NCBI GenBank assembly: GCA_008012315.1
Contig: SSEL01000006.1
Coordinates: forward strand, 124,001 to 188,000
Reading direction: 5' to 3'
DNA: 64,000 bases
Origin: Rhodospirillaceae bacterium
GTDB lineage: Bacteria > Pseudomonadota > Alphaproteobacteria > Dongiales > Dongiaceae
The position numbers and the translations under genes are program-made. Under the pieces are notes generated by a model, which was not told where the DNA came from, ran no database searches, and saw only the letters and a program-made list of their open reading frames with translations. This document shows positions 34,673 through 43,882 of this stretch, piece after piece; positions within the stretch are counted from its first letter, which is position 1; each line of letters starts with the position of its first letter.

Positions 34673-35299
34673 ATGCCCCAGGTGCCGGTCGACAGATTCG
34701 TATCCGGGGCATCCACCTCCCCGCTTGGGGCTTATCTTGACCAAGAACCCTGGCAGGCCACGCGCGACATCCTTGATATCTTAAGCGATCTGATCGTGGC
34801 CATGGAGGAATCGGATTATCGCCGGGACGGCGGCATCTTCTTTCACCGCTCGGCCCGGATCGAGGGTGGTGTGACCGTCAAGCCGCCTGCCATCATCGGC
34901 CCCGGCTGTTTCATCGCCGCCGGGGCTTATCTGCGGGACGGTGTCTGGCTGCAGGATCATTGCATCATCGGTCCTGGCAGCGAAGTGAAGTCGAGCTTCC
35001 TTTTTTCCGGCAGTGCCCTCGCGCATTTCAACTTTATCGGCGATTCAATCCTCGGCACCGGGGTGAATATCGAAGCCGGCGCCATCATCGCCAATCATCG
35101 CAATGAACGCAGCGATAAGGAAGTGCGCGTGCATTACCGCGACGCGGTCATCCGGACCGGCGTCGAGAAATTCGGCGCCCTGGTCGGCGATCATGCGCGA
35201 ATCGGCGCCAATGCCGTGATCGCCCCGGGGGCCTTGCTCGACCCCGGTCAGGTCGTAGGACGGCTTACCCTCCTCGATCAGGACCCCGTCCCCAAATAA
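34673..35299 (+). CDS. Left-handed beta-helix (hexapeptide-repeat) protein, LpxA-like
   Basis: 208 residues. After about 60 N-terminal residues come repeated hexapeptides (IEGGVTVKPPAIIGPGCFIAAGAYLRDGVWL and so on) of the left-handed beta-helix. ALAHFNFIGDSILGTGVNIEAGAIIANHRNE resembles the nucleotidyl/acyltransferase C-terminal domain of GlmU-like proteins. No nucleotidyl-transferase domain is present, so it may be an acyltransferase or a structural homologue. I start at the ATG at 34673; a TTG two codons earlier is possible. It follows the DUF2817 gene by 10 bases. Confidence 0.8.
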   Translation: MPQVPVDRFVSGASTSPLGAYLDQEPWQATRDILDILSDLIVAMEESDYRRDGGIFFHRSARIEGGVTVKPPAIIGPGCFIAAGAYLRDGVWLQDHCIIGPGSEVKSSFLFSGSALAHFNFIGDSILGTGVNIEAGAIIANHRNERSDKEVRVHYRDAVIRTGVEKFGALVGDHARIGANAVIAPGALLDPGQVVGRLTLLDQDPVPK

Positions 35300-35407
35300 T
35301 CGTTCAGCCGATCTTCCCGCACGAATGCGCGGCGCAGACGTCGCTTGCGGTCCCGGGCCCTTAGGTTCAGGCTTGTGCACAGGCATCATGTCGGGAGGGA
35401 GGGCGCG

Positions 35408-35752
35408 ATGTTCCTGAACTATTTTGCCTTGTTCCTGCTGTTATTCGTCTTTCTCGTCTTTGTCTATGGCATCATCTACATCCACGACATCCCCTATGAG
35501 ATCGCCAAGAAGCGCGATCATCCGCATCAGGATGCGATTCACGTGGCGGGTTGGGTCAGTCTCTTTACCTTGCATGTCCTCTGGCCCTTCCTTTGGATCT
35601 GGGCCACGATCTACCGTCCGGAACGCGGCTATGGCTTCAGCGCCAATACCGAAACCAATTCACGTTTGCTAAACGCCGGCGAGCGAATTAACCAGTTGGA
35701 AGCGCGCATCGCAGCGCTTGAATCCACCTCTCCTCCGAGTCAGGCAAGCTAG
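35408..35752 (+). CDS. DUF3302 family inner-membrane protein (YiaW-like)
   Basis: 114 residues with an N-terminal helix (YFALFLLLFVFLVFVYGIIYI), a conserved HDIPYEIAKKRDHPHQDAIHVAGWVSLFTLHVLWPFLWIWATIYRPERGYG core containing a second helix, and a short coiled coil at the end. This is the DUF3302 arrangement, usually found just upstream of a HlyD-type membrane-fusion protein as here (10-base gap). GGGAGG precedes the ATG. The function of the pair is not established. Confidence 0.87.
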   Translation: MFLNYFALFLLLFVFLVFVYGIIYIHDIPYEIAKKRDHPHQDAIHVAGWVSLFTLHVLWPFLWIWATIYRPERGYGFSANTETNSRLLNAGERINQLEARIAALESTSPPSQAS

Positions 35753-35762
35753 GAGCATCATC

Positions 35763-36905
35763 ATGGAAATGTTGATGATCCTGACCTATGCGGCGATCTG
35801 CTTCTGCGTCTTTCGCTTCCTGAAAGTGCCGCTCAACAAGTGGACCTTCACGACCGCAGTGCTGATCGGCTTCCTTGGCATCGGCTTCGTTTTGCTGATG
35901 ATGAATTACAATCACCCCTATACGAAACAGGCCCGTTTCTATTTTTATTCAACACCCATCATCCCTTATGTGCGCGGTGAAGTGATCGATGTGCCGGTCC
36001 AACCCAACTCCCCCGTAAAAAAGGGCGACATTCTCTTCAAGATCGATCCGCGTCCCTATGAATTCGCCGTCAAAAGCAAGACTGCCGCGCTGGCGGAAGC
36101 GGAGCAAGGGGTGAAACAGCTTCAGGCTGCCTATAACGCCGCCCTGGCAGATGTAAAAGAATCCGCCGCGCAACGGGATCGTGCCAAGAAATCCTTCGAA
36201 CGATATGAATCGGCCAATCGGAAAGGCAGTTCGCAGCCCTTCTCCGAAGCCCAGATTGATACCCGGCGCCAGACCTATCTGGCGGCGGATGCCAATGTTT
36301 CCGCATCTCAGGCACGAGCCGATCAGGCGAAGCTAGCATTGGAATCGCTCATCGGCGGCACGAATACGACGGTCGCACGGTTACAGGCCGATCTGCAGGA
36401 TGCGCAATATGATCTCGACCAGACGACGGTGCGCGCACCTACCGACGGATTCGTGACGCAGCTTTTCCTGCGCCCGGGCATGATGGCGGCTCCCTTGCCG
36501 TTACGGCCCGTGATGGTTTTCCTGGACGATCAAAACACCACCTTCGCCGCCTCTTTCGCGCAGAATGCACTTCAACGCATCCGTGTCGGCGACGAGGCGG
36601 AGATCATTTTCACCGCCGTTCCGGGCCGTGTCTTCAGAGGCAAGGTCAATCGGATCGTCAATGCCCTGTCGCAGGGTGAATTGCAGCCGACCGGTGCCCT
36701 GGTCGATCCGGAGACCCGCATGGCCGATGGACGGGTTAGCGCGGTCATCGATATCACGGATGATATTTCAAACTATCAACTGCCGCCGGGTAGTTCCGGC
36801 GAGGTCGCCCTTTACACCGAGCATTGGCATCATTTCGCCATGATCCGCCGCATCTTGCTGCGGATGAAGAGCTGGCAGAATTACGTTTTCCTGGAAGGCC
36901 ACTGA
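35763..36905 (+). CDS. HlyD-family membrane-fusion protein (YiaV-like)
   Basis: 380 residues. Two N-terminal hydrophobic helices (MLMILTYAAICFCVFRFL, WTFTTAVLIGFLGIGFVLLMM) precede a lipoyl/barrel-sandwich half (YVRGEVIDVPVQPNSPVKKGDILFKIDP). A long coiled-coil hairpin (about 115-210) follows, then the second lipoyl half (LDQTTVRAPTDGFVTQL) and a beta-barrel. It would link an inner-membrane transporter to the outer membrane, but no transporter gene is adjacent. It is paired with the DUF3302 gene as in the yiaWV arrangement. Confidence 0.88.
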   Translation: MEMLMILTYAAICFCVFRFLKVPLNKWTFTTAVLIGFLGIGFVLLMMNYNHPYTKQARFYFYSTPIIPYVRGEVIDVPVQPNSPVKKGDILFKIDPRPYEFAVKSKTAALAEAEQGVKQLQAAYNAALADVKESAAQRDRAKKSFERYESANRKGSSQPFSEAQIDTRRQTYLAADANVSASQARADQAKLALESLIGGTNTTVARLQADLQDAQYDLDQTTVRAPTDGFVTQLFLRPGMMAAPLPLRPVMVFLDDQNTTFAASFAQNALQRIRVGDEAEIIFTAVPGRVFRGKVNRIVNALSQGELQPTGALVDPETRMADGRVSAVIDITDDISNYQLPPGSSGEVALYTEHWHHFAMIRRILLRMKSWQNYVFLEGH

Positions 36906-36911
36906 GTTGGG

Positions 36912-38213
36912 TCAGCGAAGCCGGTCGCCGAAGACGTCCGGCTTCGGCCCGCCCATGGCCCAGTCCAGCAGCTCGACCGTGTGAACGATCGGTGCGTCGA
37001 CGGCGCCGGTCAATTGTTGGAGACAGCCGATATTACCGGTGGCGACGGCTTGCGGTGCGACACGGTCGATATTCGCCGCCTTGCGCTGCCGCAAGCCGGC
37101 CGACAATTCCGGCTGAAGCATGTTGTAGGTACCCGCAGAGCCACAGCAGATATGGCCTTCCGGAATATCGACGACCTCGAATCCCGCCTGACGTAGCAGC
37201 TTTGCCGGCAAGTCGCGCAGTTTCTGCCCATGCTGCAGCGAACAGGCTGCGTGATAGGCGACACGCAAGTTCCTGCCCTCGCCGGAAATGGCGCCAAGCC
37301 GATCCAGATATTCGCTGATGTCGCAAGCCAGTTTAGAGGCGCGCCCGGCCCGGTCCCGCCAGGTGAGATCGTCACGGAACATGAAGCCATAATCCTTCAC
37401 CGTCGTGCCGCAGCCGGAGGCGGTGACGATGATGGCGTCCAAGCCGTTCAGCTCCATTTCATGATGCCAGGCGGCAATGTTGCCAGTGGCGGATTCATGA
37501 GCGGCGTCGTGCCGGCCCATATGATGCGTGAGCGAGCCGCAGCAACCGGCATCGGGCGACACCACGACTTCGATGCCCAGGCGATTGAGCAGGCGGATGG
37601 TGGCGGCATTGATCTGCGGCCGCAGCACCTGCTGCGCGCATCCGGCCAGGAGCGCAACCCGGCCACGCCGTTTCCCCTGCGCCGGGAAGATGCCGGGGCG
37701 ATCGGTTGCGGCCGCGGGCGGCACAGTGTCGGGCAACAGATCGGCCATGGCCTTGAAACGTCCCCGCATCAGGCTGGCCAGCCCCAGCTTCTTGCCGATG
37801 CTGCCCGCCGTCAGCGCCAGACGGAACATGCCGGGCCGTGGCAACAGATAGGCCAGGAGCGATCGAAGCATGCGGTCCAGCAAGGGCCGGTGGTAGGTAT
37901 CTTCGACATATTGCCGGGCATAATCGACCAGATGCATGTAATGCACGCCGGACGGACAGGTGGTCATGCAGCTGAGGCAGGAAAGGCAGCGATCGACATG
38001 CGTGACGACGGTATCCGAGGCCGGCTGTCCGCCTTCCAGCATGTCCTTGATCAGGTAGATGCGCCCGCGCGGGCTGTCCAGTTCATCGCCGCGCAGCAGA
38101 TAGGTCGGGCAGGTCGCCGTGCAGAAACCGCAATGAACGCAGGTACGAAGGATCTTCTCCGCTTCGGCGGTATTGGGATCGGCAAGTTGCGCCAGCGTGA
38201 AATTGGTCTGCAT
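36912..38213 (-). CDS. glcF: Glycolate oxidase iron-sulfur subunit
   Basis: 433 residues with two [4Fe-4S] motifs (CVHCGFCTATCP and CLSCLSCMTTCP) and two CCG domains (GCAQQVL...AGCCGSLTHH and YHAACSLQH...GHICCGSAGTYN). It hands electrons from the GlcD/GlcE flavin site to the membrane. It is last in the glcDEF run on the minus strand, 15 bases after glcE. It stops 6 bases from the convergent HlyD gene. Confidence 0.94.
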   Translation of the reverse strand: MQTNFTLAQLADPNTAEAEKILRTCVHCGFCTATCPTYLLRGDELDSPRGRIYLIKDMLEGGQPASDTVVTHVDRCLSCLSCMTTCPSGVHYMHLVDYARQYVEDTYHRPLLDRMLRSLLAYLLPRPGMFRLALTAGSIGKKLGLASLMRGRFKAMADLLPDTVPPAAATDRPGIFPAQGKRRGRVALLAGCAQQVLRPQINAATIRLLNRLGIEVVVSPDAGCCGSLTHHMGRHDAAHESATGNIAAWHHEMELNGLDAIIVTASGCGTTVKDYGFMFRDDLTWRDRAGRASKLACDISEYLDRLGAISGEGRNLRVAYHAACSLQHGQKLRDLPAKLLRQAGFEVVDIPEGHICCGSAGTYNMLQPELSAGLRQRKAANIDRVAPQAVATGNIGCLQQLTGAVDAPIVHTVELLDWAMGGPKPDVFGDRLR

Positions 38214-38228
38214 CTTGGCCCGTCTTCC

Positions 38229-39446
38229 TTACCAATCAGCGCTCAAGCGGCCGGGATTGAGAATGCCCGCCGGATCGAAAGCCTGCTTCACACGGCGCAG
38301 CAGCTGGCTCAACGCGCCCGGCTCAATGATCGGGACCGACCGGCGCAAGACTTCCGGCCCCCGCAGCAAGGTCGCATGACCGCCGTCTGCAACCAGTGAC
38401 TGCCTGATCTTTTCAGCGCCGATATCTGCTACCGGCGGCACCGCAATCCAGAGCAATCCGCCACCCCAATCTAGAAACCAGCTGCAACCGGGCAGTGCGC
38501 TTGCGAGTCGCCCGGCAATGACGGCACCGCTCGCGGGTGGCACCGACAGACGCCAGAGAGCCGTCTCCTGATCCGGCATGAAGGTGGCGACGTCGCGAAT
38601 CTCCCGCCAGAAAGCCAGCGACCGCATCGAATGCAATTCTTCCGTCGCCGCATCGCCGAACATCCGGCGCAAGGCGGTGCAACGATGTTCGACCGAGGGC
38701 CCGGCCCCCTCGATCCGCAGCGCCGTGACGGCCTTATTCGCGTTGCGTATCAGGTCAACATGCGAGCGCCGTGCGAGATCCATCGGCAGATAGCAGGCGC
38801 CACTGATATCATGCGTGCTGCCCAGGGCCATCGTCATGGCGCGATTGGCGGTTTCCGGGTCTTGGCCGAAAAGCAGGACACTGCGCTGTTTCTCGGGGCG
38901 CGGCAGTACCTTCACGGTGACATCGGTCAGCACCGACAATGTGCCGAAGGAACCGGCCAGCAATTTCGGCAGATCATAGCCAGTGACATTCTTCACCACC
39001 GGTCCGCCGGCCTTGTAGACTTCGCCCCGGCCATTGACGGCGGTGAAGCCGAGGAAATGGTCCCGCGCCGCGCCGGCTTGAAAGCGGCGTGGACCGGAGA
39101 GATTACAAGAGAGCACACCGCCGATCGTCCCCTGCCCCGCCGGTTTGCCCCAAAGCGGCCCCCAATCCGCCGGTTCGAAGGCGATCTGCTGGTTCTTCGC
39201 CGCCAGGACCGGCTCGATATCCGACATCAATGTGCCGGCGCCGGCCGTCATCACCAATTCGGCCGCTTCATAGCTGCGAATACCGCTGAGGCGGGCGAGC
39301 GACAGCCGGCGCATCGCCTGGTCCGGCCGGCCCCAGCCGGCCTTGCTGCCTTGCCCGACGATCTGCAGCGGCGCCTTGTCGCGTAAAGCGCCGCAAACGG
39401 CGTCCGCCAGATCGGCTGCGGAGGTTGGGGAGATTTCGTTCGTCAT
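38229..39446 (-). CDS. glcE: Glycolate oxidase FAD-binding subunit
   Basis: 405 residues with the PCMH-type FAD domain (APLQIVGQGSKAGWGRPDQ, ELVMTAGAGTLMSDIEPVL, GQGTIGGVLSCNLSGPRRF, VKNVTGYDLPKLLAGSFGTL) of GlcE. It forms the glycolate dehydrogenase with GlcD and GlcF, oxidising glycolate to glyoxylate. Its ATG overlaps the glcD stop by one base (TGATG), indicating translational coupling. Confidence 0.94.
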   Translation of the reverse strand: MTNEISPTSAADLADAVCGALRDKAPLQIVGQGSKAGWGRPDQAMRRLSLARLSGIRSYEAAELVMTAGAGTLMSDIEPVLAAKNQQIAFEPADWGPLWGKPAGQGTIGGVLSCNLSGPRRFQAGAARDHFLGFTAVNGRGEVYKAGGPVVKNVTGYDLPKLLAGSFGTLSVLTDVTVKVLPRPEKQRSVLLFGQDPETANRAMTMALGSTHDISGACYLPMDLARRSHVDLIRNANKAVTALRIEGAGPSVEHRCTALRRMFGDAATEELHSMRSLAFWREIRDVATFMPDQETALWRLSVPPASGAVIAGRLASALPGCSWFLDWGGGLLWIAVPPVADIGAEKIRQSLVADGGHATLLRGPEVLRRSVPIIEPGALSQLLRRVKQAFDPAGILNPGRLSADW

Positions 39447-40933
39447 CAGAAATGCGGCAGATCGGGACGCGGCAATTGGCCACGATGGATATGCATGGCG
39501 CCCAGTTCGGCGCAGCGGCGCAGCACCGGGAAAACCTTCCCGGGATTGAGCAGTTGCTTATCATCGAAAGCGCATTTGAGCCGCATCTGCTGATTGAGAT
39601 CGAGATCGTTGAACATCTGCGGCATCAGATCGCGCTTTTCGACACCGACACCGTGTTCGCCGGTCAGGACCCCGCCCACCTCGACGCAGAGGCACAGGAT
39701 ATCGGCGCCGAAGGATTCCGCCGCCTCCAATTCGCCCGGCTTATTGGCGTCATACATGATCAACGGATGCAGATTGCCATCACCGGCATGGAAGACATTG
39801 GCGACGCGCAAGCCATAACGCAGCGATAATTCTTCCATGCGCGCCAGCACCTGCGGCAGCTTGCTGCGTGGGATCGTGCCGTCCATGCAATAGTAATCCG
39901 GCGAAATACGGCCGATCGCCGGAAAGGCAGCCTTGCGGCCGGCCCAGAGCAGCAGCCGCTCCTCTTCCGACGAACTGACCCGCTGCGATGTCGCGCCATT
40001 CGCTTCGGCAATCGCACAGACTTGCGACAACAGATGATCGACCTCGACTTCGGGTCCGTCGAGTTCGACGATCAGCAAGGCTTCAGCTTCCATCGGATAG
40101 CCGGCATGCACGAAATCTTCCACCGCATGCGTGGCCGGCCGATCCATCATCTCCATGCCGGCCGGGATGATGCCGGCGGCGATGACATCGGCAACGCATT
40201 GCCCCGCCGCTTCTGAACTTGGGAAGCCCGCCAGCAAGGCGCGCGCCGTTTCCGGTTTGCGCAGCAACCGCACCGTTACCTCGGTGACCACACCCAGCAA
40301 TCCTTCAGAGCCGGTGAGGATGCCCATCAGGTCATAGCCATTGGCATCGAGATGCTTGCCGCCGATGCGCAGCACCTCGCCCGTCATCAGGACGATTTCC
40401 AGGCCAAGGAGATTGTTGGTGGTCAGACCATATTTCAGGCAATGAACGCCGCCGGAATTTTCCGCCACATTGCCGCCGATGCTGCAGGCGATCTGGCTGG
40501 AGGGATCCGGCGCGTAATAGAAGCCGCGCCCGGCAACCGCATGGCTGATCGCCAAATTCGGCACGCCGGGCTGCACCACGGCACAGCGATTGTCGTAGTC
40601 GATCTCAAGGATGCGGTTGAACTTGCCGAGACCCAGCAGGATGCCATCCGCCAAAGGCAAGGCGCCGCCGGAAAGCGACGTGCCTGAGCCGCGCGGCACA
40701 ACCTTGACGCCCTCCTGGTGGCAAAAGCGCAGGATGGCCGCGACCTCCGCCGTGTCTTTCGGCAAGACGGCAATCATCGGCGGCTGCCGGTAAGCGGTCA
40801 GCCCATCATTCTCATAGGCGCGCAAGGCAATGGAGTCGGCAATGACACCGGCCGGGTCGATCAGGCGTTTCAGCGCATCGACCAGTTGCGGGCGGCGCGC
40901 GAGAACGGCGGAATCGGGTTCAGGCATCAACAT
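39446..40933 (-). CDS. glcD: Glycolate oxidase subunit GlcD
   Basis: 495 residues of the FAD-linked oxidase family. The FAD domain has VVPRGSGTSLSGGALP, CAVVQPGVPNLAIS and IGGNVAENSGGVHCLKYG. The C-terminal oxidase domain has NVFHAGDGNLHPLIMYD and GGVLTGEHGVGVEKRDLM, which holds the histidines of the active site. It is the catalytic subunit and first gene of glcDEF. No glcC regulator is adjacent. ATG codons at 40933 and 40927 are both possible starts. Confidence 0.95.
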   Translation of the reverse strand: MLMPEPDSAVLARRPQLVDALKRLIDPAGVIADSIALRAYENDGLTAYRQPPMIAVLPKDTAEVAAILRFCHQEGVKVVPRGSGTSLSGGALPLADGILLGLGKFNRILEIDYDNRCAVVQPGVPNLAISHAVAGRGFYYAPDPSSQIACSIGGNVAENSGGVHCLKYGLTTNNLLGLEIVLMTGEVLRIGGKHLDANGYDLMGILTGSEGLLGVVTEVTVRLLRKPETARALLAGFPSSEAAGQCVADVIAAGIIPAGMEMMDRPATHAVEDFVHAGYPMEAEALLIVELDGPEVEVDHLLSQVCAIAEANGATSQRVSSSEEERLLLWAGRKAAFPAIGRISPDYYCMDGTIPRSKLPQVLARMEELSLRYGLRVANVFHAGDGNLHPLIMYDANKPGELEAAESFGADILCLCVEVGGVLTGEHGVGVEKRDLMPQMFNDLDLNQQMRLKCAFDDKQLLNPGKVFPVLRRCAELGAMHIHRGQLPRPDLPHF

Positions 40934-41043
40934 GTCAACGTCTTAGCCCATCTGATATATCACTGTAAACGACCTCGGAAGGCATCGTTCCGATACCATG
41001 TCATATTTGTCCGAGATGGTATAAAGGGAACCGGCAAAAACGA

Positions 41044-41068
41044 AACCGCGCCGGAAACCGGCGCGGTT
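41044..41068 (-). terminator. Intrinsic terminator after rpmJ
   Basis: A perfect 11-bp GC stem (AACCGCGCCGG with its complement) and a three-base loop. Read on the minus strand it is followed by TCGTTTTTG. It lies about 75 bases past the rpmJ stop. A second small hairpin (41103-41120) lies between them. Confidence 0.75.
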
Positions 41069-41141
41069 CGTAACGGAACGTGATCTATCTCAGAGAGCGC
41101 AACCCGATCCTGCGATCGGGGCACTCAACCTGCCCCGAAAC

Positions 41142-41267
41142 TCAGCCCTGGCGGGCCTTATAACGCGGGTTGGTCTTGTTAATGATATAGACCCGGCCCT
41201 TGCGGCGAACGATGCGGCAATCCTTGTGGCGCCCCTTCGCTGCCTTGAGCGAATTAATGACTTTCAT
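41142..41267 (-). CDS. rpmJ: 50S ribosomal protein L36
   Basis: A 41-residue frame on the minus strand: [20 protein letters not shown], then [20 protein letters not shown] and Gly. This is the alphaproteobacterial L36 form, which lacks the full zinc-binding cysteine set (only one Cys remains). It has its own terminator and stands alone, as is usual for rpmJ in this class. AGGACCGGACC lies just before the ATG. Confidence 0.95.
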   Translation of the reverse strand: MKVINSLKAAKGRHKDCRIVRRKGRVYIINKTNPRYKARQG

Positions 41268-41384
41268 GGTCCGGTCCTCGAATTCACAAACGCGGGCGGA
41301 ACATAGTGACCGCGGCGCTAACTGTCAAGTATGCTCGACCCAAGATAACGCATTGAAAATAAACACAATACCCTCAATGCGCCC

Positions 41385-42140
41385 TCATGAGGTGCGGGTA
41401 CTGCCCATTTTTATCGCATAGAAACGATAGACTCGCAGCAAACCGGCGTCATAGGCCGCCAGTCGGCGCTGCCACAATTCTGCCTCCGCAACCGTCTCCT
41501 GGGGAAAGGCGCGGCTGGCCTCCTTGCCTTCCGGTTTCTGCACGAAACTGTCCCACCCCTCGGTGACGAGCTTGCGATAGCGCTCCGTGATGTCCTCGCC
41601 GATGCGCAGGTCGAATTTCAGCTCCCGAAAAGCCTTTTCGTAATCGGCGACCGACCAGAACAGCGACTGCTCCATCGCTTTGGCGCCCAAAGTCGCGGCC
41701 AGGCGCGGATCGTCCGGCTTGATCTTTTCCCCCAGCACGGAATCGACGATCGTGATCTGGCCGCGCGTCTTCAGTGCCGCCTCCAGGCGCGACAGCATCT
41801 GCGATTTGCCGGCAACGACATGCAGATGGTCGGCGCAGAAAATGCAGTCGAACTGGCCGGATTTCAGGACCGTGGTTCTGGGGTCGTAGTGGCTGATCGC
41901 CGCCTTGCGATCCATCCCATGCTTCACCGACAGCGCCTTCCCGGCATCGGCCAGAATCTGATCCGATTCATAGCCGGTCGCATAGACGTTGAATTCCTTG
42001 GCAATGGCGCGTGTGCTGCCGCCCAATCCGCAGCCGAAATCGAGGATCGACATCGTCTCGTTCAGGGCGAAGGGTTTCACCAGATAAAGAATGTAGTCGG
42101 AATTGCCGGGGCGGCTGTTGCCCTCGCCCCAGACGGCCAT
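41385..42140 (-). CDS. SAM-dependent methyltransferase, N-terminus uncertain
   Basis: 251 residues from the first ATG, with a Rossmann SAM site (SILDFGCGLGGSTRAIA), FDCIFCADHLHVVA and TIVDSVLGEKI, typical of class I methyltransferases. The acceptor is unknown. The frame continues upstream of 42140 for 45 codons (RLKAWWEGYDLPAPEPAPEP onward) to a TAG at 42276-42278. This is protein-like sequence resembling the N-terminus of related proteins but with no ATG, GTG or TTG. The gene may have lost its start or carry a frameshift; translation from 42140 would still leave the SAM site. Confidence 0.7.
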   Translation of the reverse strand: MAVWGEGNSRPGNSDYILYLVKPFALNETMSILDFGCGLGGSTRAIAKEFNVYATGYESDQILADAGKALSVKHGMDRKAAISHYDPRTTVLKSGQFDCIFCADHLHVVAGKSQMLSRLEAALKTRGQITIVDSVLGEKIKPDDPRLAATLGAKAMEQSLFWSVADYEKAFRELKFDLRIGEDITERYRKLVTEGWDSFVQKPEGKEASRAFPQETVAEAELWQRRLAAYDAGLLRVYRFYAIKMGSTRTS

Positions 42141-42465
42141 CTGGACCTTGACGATCGGATGTTCCAGCGGCGGGATCGGGGTCGGCGGTACCGACAGATC
42201 GAGAACCGGCTCCGCCGGTTCGGGCGCGGGTTCCGGTGCCGGCAGGTCATATCCTTCCCACCACGCCTTGAGACGCTAGCGGAAGGGCTTTCTCTGTTGA
42301 GATCCAGCCGATTTCGAGCCAAACAATCCCATTCCTCACGCTCGCCAAATCAAATACTTACGGTCGACAATCCAGCCATGCTGATGGTAATGCACGTTGC
42401 GTCCGGCGAGGTGCCGCATCGTCAAGCCGGACTCGGTCGAATTATATAGATGACCAATCGTTAAC

Positions 42466-43869
42466 ATGAACGTAACGAGCACCCCTTCCTTGTCCCCCGT
42501 GCCGGTCGCGGCGCCGGTCAGCCATCATATCCGCCGGACGGTCAGCCTGGCGCTGCCGGTGATGCTGTCGCGGGCGGGGCTCGTCATCATGATCGCCATC
42601 GACACGTTCCTGTGCCGCGGCAGCGGCGTCGAACTGGCCTATTTCGGCGGCAGCGTTCAGCCGCAGACCTTGCTGCAAGCCGTCGGCATCGGCCTTTTGA
42701 TCGGGACCATCGTGCTATGCGCCCAGGCGGATGGCGCAGGGGAACGTGAACGTTGCGGCGGCATCTGGCGGTTATCGATGATCGTGGCCGGCATCCTGGG
42801 ATTGCTGCAGGCCCTTATTCTCGTCAGCGGCGACGCCTTGATGCGGCTGCTGGGCCAGCCCGCCGACATTGCCGCCGGCAGCGGCTTTGCCCTGCAGATG
42901 TTCGCCATCGGCATGCCGGGCCTGATGCTTTTTTCCGCCTGCAATCTGGTGCTGGAAGGGATCAGCCGGCCCTGGCCGGGCACCATCATCATGCTGGTCG
43001 CCAATATCGCGAACTTCGCTTTGGCCTGGCCCTTGACCAATGGCACCATCGATCTGTCGCCCATTTTCGGCACGCAGATTTCCGGCGCCAGCGGGGCCGC
43101 CCTGGCGACCTCCATCACGCGATGGCTGATGTTCTTATGTGCCCTGACCGTCGTTTTCCGCCAGCGGGATCGCGCCGTTTACGGCATCAAGTTTCTCGGC
43201 GGCTGGCAGCGCGGCGAGTTGAAGCGACTGCTCTGGCTGGGCCTGCCCTTGGCGCTGGCGATCGCCCTTGAATCGAGCTGCTTCGGCTCGATGATCGTGA
43301 TGGCCGGGTGGCTCGGCACATCCTCCCTCGCCGCCATGCATTCGGCGATCAATCTCACCAGCCTCGTCTATATGCTGACGATCGGCATCGCCACGGCGGC
43401 CGCCATCCGGGTCGCCAATGCCATCGGCCGCGGATCCTGGCGCGATGCGGCGCGCGCCGGCTGGGTTGCCTTCGGCATGGAATTCGCCGTCATGGCGTCG
43501 GTTTCCATCACCCTTTCTCTTCTCGTGAAGCCGCTCGCCCGTGCGTATAGCCACGATGACGCCGTCCTGGTGCTGCTGATACCGGTCTTCACCGTCACCG
43601 CCCTGATGATCGTCATCGACGGCTTGCAGGGCGTGCTGATGGGCAGCCTGCGCGGCGCCTCGGATACGACCCTGCCGACGATCATCTATGGATTGAGTTT
43701 CTGGGCCGTCGGCGTGCCGATCGGCTATATCTGGGGCTATCGCCATGGTATGGGACCAATGGCGCTGATGACCGCGCTGGCGACCTCGCTGTGTATCGCG
43801 ATGACATTGCTGATCTGGCGGTTCCATGCGCTGACGCGAAAGAGAATTCGGGCCGAGGCCCAAGGATAA
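42466..43869 (+). CDS. MATE family efflux transporter
   Basis: 467 residues with about twelve hydrophobic helices in two similar halves, beginning HIRRTVSLALPVMLSRAGLVIMIAIDTFL and with the second-half start LWLGLPLALAIALESSCFGSMIVM, the usual MATE symmetry. Such pumps export drugs or metabolites using sodium or proton gradients. The substrate cannot be read. It is followed by the oxidoreductase gene after 13 bases, probably in one transcript. Confidence 0.9.
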   Translation: MNVTSTPSLSPVPVAAPVSHHIRRTVSLALPVMLSRAGLVIMIAIDTFLCRGSGVELAYFGGSVQPQTLLQAVGIGLLIGTIVLCAQADGAGERERCGGIWRLSMIVAGILGLLQALILVSGDALMRLLGQPADIAAGSGFALQMFAIGMPGLMLFSACNLVLEGISRPWPGTIIMLVANIANFALAWPLTNGTIDLSPIFGTQISGASGAALATSITRWLMFLCALTVVFRQRDRAVYGIKFLGGWQRGELKRLLWLGLPLALAIALESSCFGSMIVMAGWLGTSSLAAMHSAINLTSLVYMLTIGIATAAAIRVANAIGRGSWRDAARAGWVAFGMEFAVMASVSITLSLLVKPLARAYSHDDAVLVLLIPVFTVTALMIVIDGLQGVLMGSLRGASDTTLPTIIYGLSFWAVGVPIGYIWGYRHGMGPMALMTALATSLCIAMTLLIWRFHALTRKRIRAEAQG

Positions 43870-43882
43870 GGTAGCGGGAGTG

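Noticed and set aside
37230-38399. Plus-strand open frame of 389 codons
   Set aside because: Antisense to glcF, whose iron-sulfur motifs are complete.
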